DNA of 64,000 nt from Isoetes taiwanensis. Lineage: Eukaryota; Streptophyta; Lycopodiopsida; Isoetales; Isoetaceae. Numbering within the stretch: position 1 is the first letter of the stretch; each line of letters starts with the position of its first letter. A program made the translations under genes and the position numbers. Positions 40,481-52,856 of the stretch are shown piece after piece. The notes under the pieces are model-generated. The model was not told the DNA's origin. It did not search any database and worked only from the letters and a program-made list of their open reading frames with translations. The stretch is from positions 7,300,028 to 7,364,027 of the forward strand of contig JAJEKV010000034.1 in the NCBI GenBank assembly GCA_021234155.1, written 5' to 3'.

Positions 40481-42082
40481 CTGTGTCTCAACACGAGCAT
40501 GTTCAACTAAAGTACGAGCATCTGCTGTGAGACCACTCATAGCACAGCCAATATGTTCATCAATTTCCATGATCTTTTCAACACTCTTTGGCTCCTGCAA
40601 GATGTAAAAAAAGATTTAATAAAACGCCAACGTGTCTTTGGCTTAAGAAAACTGCAGAAAATACCAACCATCAAGGGGGAAGTTATTCACTTTTCCACTG
40701 CAAGGACTACTCCTTGTTTCGTTCTCAGCCCTATGTTTGTTGAACCAAGCCTTGAGAAAAATGCATTTATGAATAGCTTGTATGCATCAACAAAGGATAA
40801 AACATAAGTATGTCCCCAAACCGCATATAAATTTCAAGAATTAGCAACCGGCAACAATACAAGAATCGGGTCGAATGATCTCCAAAATTAACAGCCCCGA
40901 ATATACATGTGCACACAAATGACGGTAGTTTTAAAGAATTGTTCCGTAAAGCGTGTTCCAAGCTGGCATCTTATTAGCATCATGTAAGAATCTTATGCAT
41001 GCGGGGAAGCAAAGAAGTTATATGCATGCAGGGAAGCACGTGGTTATAACCCAAGAAATCATGGCTAAACTATTGCGCCCTGGATGTACTAACAGGGTAA
41101 GTGTACAGAATGGATACACTCAGCAAGCTCATTCCAATGTACACCAAGTTGGCAATTTATCTTATCTTACATATGTGAATAGAAGTTATACCTTAATTGC
41201 CTCAATGGCATACTCCACTTGAAACAGTCTACCTTTTGGAAAGAATGTATTTACTCCCTTGTCATACTCGCTCCTACAACATGTCGGAACTCAATTAGAA
41301 ACAAGCTATCTAGCATTTAAAAAAAATGTAAGTGGTTCAATCTACTATATAATAACACGAAAATGGTAGAGGTACCTACCAAAAGACCCTACAATTCTTT
41401 TTTACACCGTAATATGCGAAATATAAATGCATCAAAGAGAGGACAGAAAAATGCGTTAAGAAAACTGCAGAAAATACCAACCATCAAGGGGGAAGTTATT
41501 CACTTTTCCACTGCAAGGACTACTCCTTGTTTCGTTCTCAGGCCTACTGCTGTTGAACCAAGCTGCAGAAAAATGCATTTATGAATAGCTTGTATGCATC
41601 AACAAAGGATAAAACATAAGTATGTCCCCAAACCGCATATAAATTTAATTAATTAGCAACCGGCAACAATCTGAAGAATCGGTCGAATGATCTCCAAAAT
41701 TAAAGGCCCGAATATACATGTGCACACAAATGACAAGTAGTTTTAAAGAATTGTTCGTAAAGCGTATTCCAAGCCTGGCATCTTATTAGCATCATGTAAG
41801 AATCTTATGCATGCGAGGAAGCAATGAAGTTATATGCATGCGGGAAGCACGAAGTTATAACCCAAGAAATCATGGCTAAACTATTGCTACGGATGTACTA
41901 ACAGGGTAAGTGTACAGAATGGATACATTCAGCAAGCTCATTCCAATGTACACCAAGTTGGCAATTTATCTTATCTTACATATGTGAATAGAAGTTATAC
42001 CTTAATTGCCTCAATGGCATACTCCACTTGAAACAGTCTACCTTCTAGAAAGAATGTATTTACTCCCTTGTCATACTCGCTC
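40481..42082 (-). pseudogene. PAE: 20S proteasome subunit alpha-5 (PAE) remnant with duplicated exons
   Basis: Minus-strand exons in transcription order: 42082-42001 ([20 protein letters not shown]), 41562-41482 (LGSTAVGLRTKQGVVLAVEK then stop, ITSPLM), 41273-41192 and 40749-40669 (repeat of the first two), 40594-40481 ([20 protein letters not shown] to ARVETQ). These match exons near the start of plant alpha-5, a ring subunit of the 20S core. In both second-exon copies an expected Arg codon is TGA, so the stop predates the duplication. The left copy has also lost its AG acceptor (CAAGG for GCAG). The initiator exon and everything after the third exon are missing. A clear pseudogene. Confidence 0.9.
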
Positions 42083-42265
42083 CTACAACATGTCGGAACT
42101 CAATTAGAAACAAGCTATCTAGCATTTAAAAAAATGTAAGTGGTTCAATCTACTATATAATAACACGAAAATGGTAGAGCTACCTACCAAAAGACCCTAC
42201 AATTCTTTTTTACACCGTAATATGCGAAATATAAATGCATCAAAGAGAGGACAGAAAAATGCGTT
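40648..42265. repeat. Tandem duplication, unit about 810 bp
   Basis: 40648-41456 and 41457-42265 match along their whole length with scattered small differences. Each unit holds two proteasome alpha-5 exons and their introns. Confidence 0.9.
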
Positions 42266-45200
42266 CTCCGTAAGTACAACTTACTCTGCTTAACAATTTC
42301 CACACTGAATTTTCAAACATAATATTTTTAGGGAAATTTTGCATTGCAACTGATGTTCTATTTCTTCAATATCCTCAATTTCTTGCGCATTCTCATTCTT
42401 CCAAGCTGTTAGATCTTTCGAGCTGGGAAGATTTACTCTTCATCATGCCGTAGTTTTTACCATTTTCCTCAGTATAAAGTCCAGAATCGCAGACCGCTAC
42501 TTATTCATAATAGTTTTGATCAACTTCCAAAAAGGAACAGGCATCCGGAACACGGTCGCGAACAGGCACTTGCCCTAAACGGCAGGAAGAAAAGAAAGAA
42601 AACCACGAAAGCTTGGTAGATCTCCGGCAGGCAAATACTTGCTTTTCTAATTTCCCTGACCCTATGATCAGAAAATAACGAATCGGACGGCTAGAAAAGA
42701 AAATAGTCGACGTGGCACGACACGTGGCATAGCTCAGAACGCAGGAAATCGTGCAGGGGGGGTTAGGCAACCCTGCTAAAAAAAAAAAAAAAGAGATAGA
42801 AACATAACAACATAGAATATCGCAATAGTAAAGAAATATTGTGCAGATCTAAGAATGATTCATAGTAGCATATACGAAGCAACTGATTTGCATAATATAA
42901 TTTATGAGTCAACCATCCAGGTTGGTGGAACATATAACAACTTAAAACAGAGAAAAGTAGATAGATGTCACCAAGAAGCTAGCTTCCGAAGTTTAATCTT
43001 GCAGATTTGAGCAGTAATTTTTGCTCATTGAACATCATGGAAAACACCACATGGAGGGATAAGTCCGGTTACCTGCAGTGGAACCAAACGCAAGTTAGCC
43101 TGAGAAGGGTAAATGCGTAAGCCACAAACAGGTAAGCAGTGAACTCATCCGGCTTAACGCCTTTCACCATAAAACGAACACGTAATAATAATAAGAGACA
43201 GCAGTTAAGAAAATGACTTCTGAAATTGATACAACGGAAATAGAGAGAGTTTAGATTATCAGTGCAAACTGCTGCAAGAACATTTATGTAAGTAGAAATC
43301 AGGATAAATATTCCACGAATCCACCTTCAAGGTTAGTGTACAGCTCATGAAACAGTTTCAGGAAATTTCTGATGTCCAGACTTAAGAGACAGCAGTTAAG
43401 AAAATGAATAATAAGAGACAGCAGTTAAGAAAATGAATTCTGAAATTGATACAATGGAAATAGAGAGAGTTTAGATTATCAGTGCAAACTGCTGCAAGAA
43501 CATTTATGTAAGTAGAAATCAGGATAAATATTCCACAAATCCACCTTCAAGGTTAGTGTACAGCTCATGAAACAATTTCAGGAAATTTATGATTTCCAGA
43601 CTTAAGTTGTCTATTCCCATGATCTTCAATCCGTTGAAAAACTTACACAAAAGCATTTTTCAGCGCGTTTAATTTGGTGGCAGCATAGAAGGCTACATGT
43701 TTTATCTTGCAAGTAAAAGACGAAGCTAAAATTCACATCCTGATTATACCCATATCATGTAAAAAACAAATATTACTCAATCGGCAGAAGATTTTAGCAC
43801 ACCAAGGCAATAACTACACAGTTAATCATGTAGCAGAATAAGTTAAACCTAAAGAGTTATGGTTTAACTTTAGGAGACATGTAATATAGCAAAGATTAAG
43901 AGGGAACAGATAGACAAGAAATATTAAATTGTGCACGGCTAAGAGAAAGGTCCATAAGCTAAATTGTGCAATAAGCACAATTGGGGCAAGCGCGGTTGAG
44001 GCAATAAGCAAATCGGTCAGTTCCAACACGACAACCTCAATGGTAACTTCTATATACCAGTATGGTTAGCAGTGGTCAGCAGCTTAGATAGTCTGGGAGT
44101 AAGAGAATTAGCTGCTGCACATGTAAGCATGTGTATGTTGTTCCAAGCTCAAGCAATCGGGAATCTGAAGATGTAAAATCCATAAGTCTAGATATTTTAG
44201 AAGACTGATCTGAGTTTATAATGGAACCAAAAAACTAAAGTGGCAATAAGTACAACACTGTGCCAAATGACTGAGCAACCTAAGATAGCATAGGAAACAG
44301 TGCATAGCAGATTATGTTGGACAAGACGGTTAACATTTTGGATAACAGAAATGAGCATGATTACTCAAACCAAAGGAGAAAGATCCCTGCTCAAAAAACT
44401 GTGAACTGGAAGCTAGAATTAAATGTACAGGCCTGAAAATCCATAATATAAGATAACAGAAAATGAGTGGAGCATTAGATCATATTTACAGGGTTAGAGA
44501 AGAGAAATTATAGGAAAAGAAGTAGAGCATCAGATCTTGAAATGGCAAGCTAAAAATAGTGGATCTATTAATTTATGCAAGGAACACAGTGAAAAATAAA
44601 GGTCTAGAAGGGTGCACCCAAAGACAATTATGATAACAGAGAAGGAAATGAATATGATGCTAAGTTTACAACTAGACTTAAGAAATATTAGAAATACTAG
44701 ACTTCAGAATTACTGGTTGCATATAAATAAAAAAAAGTAGCAGTATGGGTTACGTTTGAACTCCATGTCAAATGCTTGAGGCTTAAGTTGGCTATTATGT
44801 GGAACAGAGCTATTAATTGTAGGAAAATTTAAATTATAGAGAGACATGATCAACAACACTTAAAATATAAAGAAGTATGTTGTCCGATTCGCTGTGTTGC
44901 CATTATGCATAAGTATGTCTGCGACTCGAACAGCTAGACCATCAAGATAGACTGAGAATCTATAAGCAAGCATTCAAGAGGATCCGGATTGTTTGCTCCA
45001 TTGATTCTTTCGCAACATGATGCACTGAGCCAATGCCGATTGCCTTCCAAAAATTGCAGCCATTGCCTTCCAGAAATTGCGGCCATTCTGAATATGAGCT
45101 AGCATGAAATAAGGGAAGGTCGACTGAGCTATTTAGGCATAGAGATACACCAACGGCCATCTTTACTAGAATAAGAGTAAGGCAGACGGCATTGTGCAGA

Positions 45201-46419
45201 TCGGAATGGAAGATACGAAGGTAGACTCCGCTGCCATCGTGAACAACTAAGGTAATTCTGAAACCCTAAAGGAGAGAAGCACTATTTCGAAAATAAATGA
45301 ATATCAGGGCTTCTTGTCACAATGAAAAAAAGTCCATATTGCTAAAATTGTAACTACTACTCAAATTGCCTGATAATTATTTGGCGAAAACTGGCAAAGA
45401 TATTTATCAAAGGACATTTCTGCTTATTGGTTAGCATGACCTAACCTCCTGGAGTTTAAATGCTTAAAGAATACTAAAAGATGCCAGATGTTTAAAGTTC
45501 CACGGGTCTATGGTATAGGATATGTGTCTAGAACATTCTTTGGTATAGGATATGTGTCTAAGACAGTTTGTTACCAAGCACCACAGGGGGCAAGCTTTTA
45601 TGAAGATTCATCAGTCTATTATTTAACATTAATAAGTTACATACCAAATCCAATGGTCAAAATTCAGCCTATTATTCAACATACGTAATAGTTGCAGTCT
45701 ACTATTCAATATTCATAAAAAAAAAAAAAAAAAAACATAGCTCTTGTAGATGCAAGAGTGTGGTATGTTTGTATGCACTTTCATATTTAGGTCCAAAACC
45801 ATATGCTTTCATATGCACTAAATATTTGATCCAAGGCGCATCTAATCTCAGAACTCAATCTCTTTAGTAAATCAATCTGTTTCTTTGGTTTCTTTGATTT
45901 TAAAGGCCTCCATATTGGGTTTTTTGGAGCAGCTCATTCTTATAAGCTTCTCTAAATAGAGTGCAACACAACAAAATATTACAACTCAATCACACTGCCC
46001 CAAGTACCGGCCCTTTTACTGTGCTAAGAAACTCCAATCTTCAAATCTTAACTCAAATTCTGGCTCCTACAAGGGAAAATCGTGACTGAACCTTCCTGCC
46101 CGTTACATTGTGGAGCCACTTAAACACTCAACACATGTTCTCTCCAGAAATAATGGAATTTTGGCTGGTTATCTCCAATTTTCAAAGTTGTTCTCTTGCT
46201 ATACCTCAAAATTAATTCTCAAAGTTGTTCTCCCGCTCTACCTCAAAGTTATACCATAAATAGCCCACAGCAGATACATATAGTGAAAAGAGAATAAATA
46301 AAGGGCCAAAGTCTCTTTCTTCCTGTACATTTCATTTCATTTAATAAACCATCTCTAGATGGAATGTTACAACTTTACAAGAAGAACTCGATAATGATCA
46401 TGTTAAGATTCTAACGGAC
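42266..46419. other. Long AT-rich stretch without recognised gene
   Basis: An A run after GGCAACCCTGCT lies at 42779-42794. A tandem duplication of about 190-220 bases is centred on 43200-43600 (unit with ATAGAGAGAGTTTAGATTATC). A direct repeat GGTATAGGATATGTGTCTA occurs twice at 45512-45560. An A run lies at 45718-45736. Short ORFs (42501-42770, 44960-45160) have no recognisable motif. Confidence 0.45.
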
Positions 46420-46894
46420 CTGTAGGACAGCTTTGGCATTATCTACAACGCCCTCCATATTTCCGTCTTGTTGAAGAATGTAGTTTAGCCTTCAGAGACG
46501 TAACCTTCTTGTGATCGAAACTTGCAACCACCACTGGGTCGAAGCCCTTGAATGCAGCTCTAAAGCACAGAAGAATTGTCAGAATCGGGGACAAAATTAG
46601 GAGGGAGAAGAGTTTTGTTCCGCTCCAAAGGACAAAAGATTAAACTGTTGCAGGTACTCACCGATATTGCTCATGTTTTGCTACAATGGAAGACCAGCTG
46701 TGCTCTGCTTGGGCTCCTGCTAAGATCAACAGCTCAAAAAGATTCCTGTACAGGAAACAAAACACAAACTGGTCAACCTCCATCAGATATTGAAATGCAA
46801 CATGAAAAGAAAAGAAAAAACAAATTAAGTTCGTACTTGTCATCCTGAACAGGAATTCCCCATTCATCATCGTGATAAGCTACATAGGCTGGGT
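46420..46894 (-). pseudogene. DNA-3-methyladenine glycosylase I (Tag-type) remnant
   Basis: Three minus-strand exons with GT/AG borders. The exon 46894-46837 encodes PAYVAYHDDEWGIPVQDD. The exon 46745-46662 encodes LFELLILAGAQAEHSWSSIV. The exon 46559-46420 starts AAFKGFDPVVVASFDHKK and resumes after a frameshift as GNMEGVVDNAKAVLQ. These match the Tag family core (YHDEEWG, LFE.LIL..., A.F.GFDP). The family cuts 3-methyladenine from damaged DNA. The zinc-binding N-terminal exon and the C-terminal exons are not found. A 1.5-kb LTR starts 82 bases upstream of the first exon, so the gene may have been interrupted there. The frameshift makes it a pseudogene. Confidence 0.85.
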
Positions 46895-46975
46895 CTGCAG
46901 CAAAATCACGGGAAATTTGGCATTCAATTCACATTGAAAAGGAAATCAGATTGGCAGCATTACATTATTGGTTAA

Positions 46976-48519
46976 TGTGACGTTCCACGTATTTATACGG
47001 TATACGTATAAATATACTGACACGTCACGTAGTAGGCATACGCCACCGTGGGGTATGTTAACCTAGGGGGTTGACCTAAAAGGGATTAATTTAGCTATGC
47101 TAAATTAATAAAACCTAATTAAGGGTATTTTTGTCTTAATTAACCTAATTAGTTTAATTAGTTAATTAATGACATGCCACCTGGCCCAAATCGATTGGGC
47201 AAGGCAGGGTTTCCAATTGGGACACCCAAATTAGGGCTTTGGGGCCCCAATTCGAATTAGGAGCAATTGGAGATGGAGGGGGAGGAGCAGCAGCCAGGCA
47301 CCCTTCAGCAAATCGAGATGGAGCCATCCCAAGCCCGATTCGACGGTTAGTCTGTAGCTTAGCTGTGTTATCTGTAGGGTAGCGCCCATGTTGGGCACTT
47401 GTTGTGTGTATTTCTTCTGTTTCTCTGTGTTCTCTATGCTTTACCTGTAGGAACTAACCCTTGATTGCAAAGGTGAGTTCTCCTTATCTCTGATTCTGTA
47501 CTTGCTCTTAAATGATGGATTGATAGTTCTTTGCTTAGTTAGCACTCTGAAGATGGGGGATTACGGGGGGGTAGAGACCTCTGAGCCATGTATTGTAGTA
47601 TGCTCCTAGATAGAGCCCTGTATTATTCCCATTAGTTGCGGCCTGTGCACAGGAGACCACCGAGTTGTGGATGCTATGGAATTGCTTAGCACCAGAGAAG
47701 GGACGCAGTGGTGAAGTGGGGGTGGGGTCTTGCACGAACAAAAAAGGCTCCTGGGACTCCTACAGTGGGCTAGGCCTAATAGTCGTCACGTAGAGGGCCG
47801 GGTATGGGTCTGACACTCCCTGGGTATGGAGGTGTGACCCGTATGGGGCACCTGGTACTTTGCCTAGATTTAGGGGAGTAAGTCGGGTACGGATGCGGGG
47901 GTCGCTGATGCGGCACGTATTCTCTAGCTCACCCATGGAACCGCTGTGATCCTGGAAGGGGACGCTTCCCCGACCTGCCTCATCGGACAGGTCTTCATGA
48001 AACCTGGAGTAGGCTCGAAGGGTGACACCTTGAGTCTGCGTCTCCGGAAGGCTATAGTGATCCCATAGCATGATTCGACTCATCTGCAAAGTGTGCACAG
48101 GAGGGGCGGATGGAGTGGACAACCCTAGCCACTGTTCTATGCCAGCCAACGCCAGGTTATACCTCTGTCTGTTGATCTCTTGAGACCGAGCCGTCAGTCC
48201 ATCCTCACAGGAGTCTGAACCGGGGTAGAACCTGGGGTTTGGGGTGTTTTCCTTAGGATTAGATGCATATTCTTTGCCGTTAGTACTTGGATGGATGTGC
48301 CACCCTTCGTGGTGGTTATTTATATATGATTTATGCTGTGTGCTAACATGTATTCACGCTTCCGCAACTTAGGAGTCCCATTGAAGGCGTGGGCCGAATG
48401 ACACCTCCGTGTCCTTCACCCGGGCATCTCTCTACGGATGGTCCGAGTTAGACGGAGGGCCCTGCTCATGGTGAGCTGATTGCCATGGGAGGGGGAAGTC
48501 CCTGTATGTATACGTCACA
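46976..48519 (+). repeat. 5' LTR (1.54 kb) of a plus-strand LTR retrotransposon
   Basis: Begins TGTGACG and ends CGTCACA, a 7-bp perfect terminal inverted repeat, and is followed by a canonical primer site. The ORFs inside (47535-47741, 47760-48149 minus) look like chance frames. No partner LTR is in the window. Confidence 0.85.
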
Positions 48520-48524
48520 CACAG

Positions 48525-48536
48525 TGGTATCAGAGC
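48525..48536 (+). other. Primer binding site for initiator methionine tRNA
   Basis: TGGTATCAGAGC, the exact complement used by many plant LTR retrotransposons, five bases after the LTR end. Confidence 0.95.
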
Positions 48537-48928
48537 ATGATCTTGGTAGACCAAATCATTGCACTGGCCATGTACTAACACGCTAGACCGATAAGTAGAG
48601 AGGATAGCTCTAGAGTACTTTTAGATCTCTTGAATAGTATGGTTGATGTGTTTGTTAGCAAGTCAGGTTTGTGGGTGTGTAAGTTTAATTAGTTGTAAAG
48701 TATGTGTATAATTGTCTTGGTTGTACTTCATGGGGTGCGGATCGGGCGCGCAAGGGCAAGGTGCCACGGGACCTCAGGAATGACCTACGGACGACATGGG
48801 ACAGCAGTCGAGCGAGTGTGGACCGCACGAAATCGGCCGAAACCCTAATGGGCGGGCAGGGGGTACCTGGGGTTCCCTAGCGCGGGTAGCAAGGTCGGGG
48901 TAATAGGTGCCCGCAGACCTAAAAAACC

Positions 48929-48959
<31 letters not shown>

Positions 48960-51210
48960 GGGCTTGAACTAGCCTAAACTAACGCAAACATCAGCATTGG
49001 TCAATCCCTTTGCTGTCTTATCTGGCCATACTCGGACTGTTACATCAGAGATGGTACCAATCTTTCCTGGTAAATGGTCTCATGTTATCCTGTATCCAAT
49101 AACTCGACGGTTCTAACCAACATGAACAAGATGCCTTTACAACCTATGGTCAAACATGTCAATGCAATCCAATTCAACTGCCTCTAATTAATGGGAGAAC
49201 CAAAATACTTATTCAATATGTTATTAGTAGAACAATATCATGCCATCAAGGTATTAATTAAGTTCAAATAAATCTTTGTACTTATTCAATAGTTTGAGTA
49301 AAAATGAGGCAATATGTCTATGCGACAACATTATGCAAGATCAAATCCTAATGGCCTGCTAAAGGCAAACCCTGTCCAGATTAAGGCTTAGACCCCAAAA
49401 TATCCTAGCAAATGTTATGCTTTTGCGCATGTCTTTTAAATTAATAATGAATGTTCTTTTCAACCCAATTCTGCTATCTGCATACTTGTTCAACATTAGA
49501 GATTTGTATTCACTACTGCCTATTATAACTTATGGAAGATACATGCCCAAATTAGAGTCATGACGTTTATTTATATTGGTTAAACTTCTTACACCATCTA
49601 CTTCTTATGACCTTGCCCTTATTCTTTATGTCTGTGCAAGGCTGGCAGCTAAGCATATTTAAACCCCAACACATATGCTTATGTTTTTGCTAGAGAACAT
49701 CAAAAAGAAAGTTTCGTTCTTACAAAAGTGCTATCACATGTCACACAGCAGCAAATACAGACATTATACCAAAGCCTAACTATGCAGAAGCTTAACCAAA
49801 TAAAACTTGGATATTCGTTCATGTTTTTCCTGTCGTAATCATCCACATTAGACTTTATTTAACAAAAAACTGTTATTATAAATAGATGTACAGCTATAAA
49901 TCTGCAATATTTCAGCTGTAGATAACATAAAATAGGGGCCATTTACCAGCCAAGCTTTGTCCAAAAATATGCAAACCATTGCCTTAGATTCAGTATTCAT
50001 TCTTAAAACTATAAAGTTTAGAGATATGGACCTCTAACTAGAAGGATGGCTTAGCATGTACATTACTAAAATCTGAGTTTTTTATCTCCAATGAAGACTG
50101 AGCGATAAATTACCTTGTTCCAAGTATAAAACAGTAGAAATGTAGATTTGAAACATAGAGACAGTCAAGCTTAAATAGTATTAAGCAACCCTTTCATCAT
50201 TACAATCTTCAGGATCTCTTCGATTGCATTGTTCCAAGCTCCAACGTAACCAAGACAGACAAAAGGAAAACATTAGGAAGAGAAGCCCGTACCTGCAGCC
50301 AACCAATACATAATTAGCCATAGACTGGGTAAAAATGCAAGGGCCAAAAGGTACCTTAGGCTTCTCGGTTATTAACCGTTTGCCTAATGTAATCCTTTTG
50401 TCCCAAGTTAGAAAGAGCCATGAACAAGAAATATATAACAAAATTCAAGGATAAATCATACAGACGAAAGAGTAGATGTTTTTTCAAAATACTACACTGT
50501 ATCTTACTGTTTGTAGCCTTTAATCTTCATCCCTATCAACTACACAGTCAGGTTTATGCAATAAGAAAAATATTAGACCATATTCTAGTGCGCAAGCATT
50601 ATCTCTTCAACTGCACTTGGCTTGCAGAATGTATCCAAGAAAATCCCAAGATATACTTCCACTGTACAAACCATTTGGTTTTAAACTCTCAACTAAGCTT
50701 AATGCTTAAAAAATACATGATTATCCTCTGTATCAAAGCTCAGGTCTATTTGTAGCAATAACATAATGTTAAAGCTCATTTTGCTGATCAAATATCCAAT
50801 ACAAACTAGAGTTAAGTCTGCATAATGCAGCAATTTACCTCCCTTGTTCTCACTCTTTGGATTTACATAAGATCAACAGCAAATAGAGGAACTCTGCTAT
50901 TAAATCATTGGATCCCTAGTTTACACGATTTATGCTCACAACCTATCTTAAAGCAGAGTGTATCCATCTATTAATTTGCAGAATATATCCCTATGATCTG
51001 GTTCAACCCAAGCAGCATTCAAGAATCTTTTAACTAGAAGTTCACATTTTTCCTGAAAAATCCATTGCCTAAGTTGGCTTTATTTAATCAGAGACCCAAA
51101 ATCAGCAAGCAAATGGCAATCTTCAGCCTTTTAGCAGAGCTATTGCATCAATACCGGTGCTCTTGCAACTCTACTATATGGCCATTTAGCTATCCAAACA
51201 CAATAAAGCA
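48537..51210. other. Element leader then sequence without recognised gene
   Basis: 48537-48924 looks like retroelement leader. An A run of about 30 bases at 48926-48957 follows. No gag-pol coding appears after it, so the element seems truncated here or interrupted. 49.0-51.2 kb is AT-rich with only short frames (for example 50181-50441 minus, possibly an exon but without recognisable motif). Confidence 0.45.
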
Positions 51211-51219
51211 CTAAAATAC

Positions 51220-51397
51220 CTGATTATTTTCAGTGTCAGATCCTATATCATCTTCAGTTTGAGTTTCTGGCACAGATTGAGATGGATCTGCATGGCCATG
51301 CTTAAAAGGGCCACGAAATTTCTTGCTGGGTGGATGGCTACCACTCCCAAACTTTCCACGATTACCATAGCCATCCATCTTGTAATGCTGTCCAACC
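51220..51397 (-). CDS. Candidate single exon, unknown protein
   Basis: A 178-base open block with plausible acceptor (AAAAAACAG) and donor (CAG/GTATTT) on the minus strand. The translation is low-complexity and hydrophilic: YKMDGYGNRGKFGSGSHPP and an acidic TQTEDDIGSDTENNQ. It ends in phase 0 and so does not join directly to the glycosylase exon at 46894. A second overlapping frame extends to 51587 (FYVDWFSRAKFPLDAFVQEH). Weakly supported. Confidence 0.3.
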
Positions 51398-51587
51398 CTG
51401 TTTTTTGCATGCAAAATGCTGAAATTGCTTCTAACGGCGCCACAACAATTCCCTTATCAGAAATACGAAGTAATCTGCAGTGTTCTTGAACAAAAGCGTC
51501 CAAGGGAAACTTTGCCCGGGAAAACCAGTCAACGTAAAATTCCTTCATTAAGTATGGCATGCAAAGATTTTTGGGGGGACTATCCAA

Positions 51588-52096
51588 CTAGAATATTTGT
51601 GAAAGAATGTGTCAGGCTCCAAGATCGCCTCCAAACATAAATGCCGATCATAAACATGGTGTGGAGAAACCCTAAGTCTTGGGGTTCGATCTATTCCGGC
51701 CTGTATTTTTATGATAATAATTATTTCTAAGGTCTAGCATAGAGTTCGAAAGGAACCAAAGTAAATATTTTTATGCCAAATTAAAACTTTCCATTTTATA
51801 TACACCCTTGCCAGCTTATAGTTCATCAGCACATTGCTTAAAAAAAACCCCTTAGACGTTTTGGAGCAGGATGTCTCCCCACATTTAAGGTGTGCATCCA
51901 AACTTCATTGCACACATATACTCTAATTGCTAACCATCCATGGCCCCTATATAGATAAGAGCTTTTAAGACTATGCTTTGGCCTATATGAAATGTGAACT
52001 TAGAACACCATAATGGCATGCAAACTTAGAACACCATAATGGCATGTTTATAAAACCAAAAAAAAAAAAAAAAGTGTTTATTTTGACCTTTTTCCC
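51588..52096. other. AT-rich spacer, no gene
   Basis: Contains a direct repeat AACTTAGAACACCATAATGGCATG at about 51998-52045 (twice) and an A run at 52056-52073. Confidence 0.5.
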
Positions 52097-52158
52097 CCTC
52101 GTTTCGAACACGTGACCTCCCACTTCTAACCCACCAGTCTTTCCATTTTGCCAACTCT
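52097..52158 (-). repeat. tRNA-derived SINE head
   Basis: Minus strand GTTGGCAAAATGGAAAGAC (A-box-like) and GTGTTCGAAACG (B box) at tRNA spacing. A T run follows downstream on that strand, as in plant SINE tails. Confidence 0.5.
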
Positions 52159-52253
52159 TTTAATGTAGAATATATATGTTCTCTCCCTTTGTTATACAGA
52201 TCTAACATTCTGTTTTGTCTAGTTAAACATTCTTTTAAGCAAAAGGTACATCA

Positions 52254-52312
52254 TGGGATTGAACCCCTGACCTTTCACACCCAAGCCAACACCTTTACCA
52301 ATGAGCCAACTT
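52254..52312 (-). repeat. tRNA-derived SINE head
   Basis: Minus strand GTTGGCTCATTGGTAAAGG is a clear A box and GGGGTTCAATCCC a clear B box with pairing T-stem arms. Best preserved of the group. Confidence 0.65.
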
Positions 52313-52351
52313 TCTCTTTATGTAATGTTTATGTTTTATATTTATTCTTAT

Positions 52352-52413
52352 AAGAAATTTATCGCGGCGGCCTTTCTTACAAAAAATTTATCGCGGCGGC
52401 CTTGGCCGCCGCG
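52352..52413. repeat. GC palindrome with duplicated arm
   Basis: CGCGGCGGCC-TT-GGCCGCCGCG (52392-52413) is a perfect 10-bp-arm hairpin, embedded as AAATTTAT-palindrome-AACATTTCTCTT. An extra left arm with the same flank (AAATTTATCGCGGCGGCC) stands just before it at 52355-52372. Confidence 0.9.
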
Positions 52414-52656
52414 AACATTTCTCTTTTTTAAAACTGTGCAGTTGGACCCCAGTTAACGTCCAACATTCTCTTCTGCAATGGCCAAGTGATTCTAGATTGA
52501 TGTGAAGCAACTTCGTAAGATCTTACATTCTAACTCTAATTTAGAAATTACAAAATGGGAGAATATTTACCTTGCATGCAATTAGTGAAGCAGAAGAGAA
52601 GCGCTCACAATAGCTCTTCAAGTGCTCTCAATGCGTCGAGACAATAAGAAGGCCTT

Positions 52657-52665
52657 CTATTTATA
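52657..52665 (-). promoter_or_regulatory. Minus-strand TATA box matching that at 7983
   Basis: TATAAATAGAAGGCCTT on the minus strand, the same core and flank as the coiled-coil gene promoter. About 75 bases downstream ATGCAAG/GTAAAT could be a tiny first exon with a donor site. No protein-coding exon is visible further on, before the GC palindrome. Confidence 0.35.
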
Positions 52666-52856
52666 AGATGGAGTTTTGTTGGATGATCGACACACATGAC
52701 TAATCTAGGGCTATATTTATGCCAAGTGCCTATATCACAACTCGCATGTAATCATTAATATCATTCGATATATATTTCATATCCATAATTATCTTAAAAT
52801 GGATATCATTAAGATTCTATATATATTGGGTTTGATATCTTCTAACAAATTTGCCA

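Noticed and set aside
47535-48149. Minus ORFs inside the 1.5-kb LTR
   Set aside because: Overlap the LTR in antisense and show no family resemblance.
51220-51397. Missing upstream exon of the glycosylase gene
   Set aside because: The splice phase does not match the exon at 46894 and the translation resembles no part of the family.
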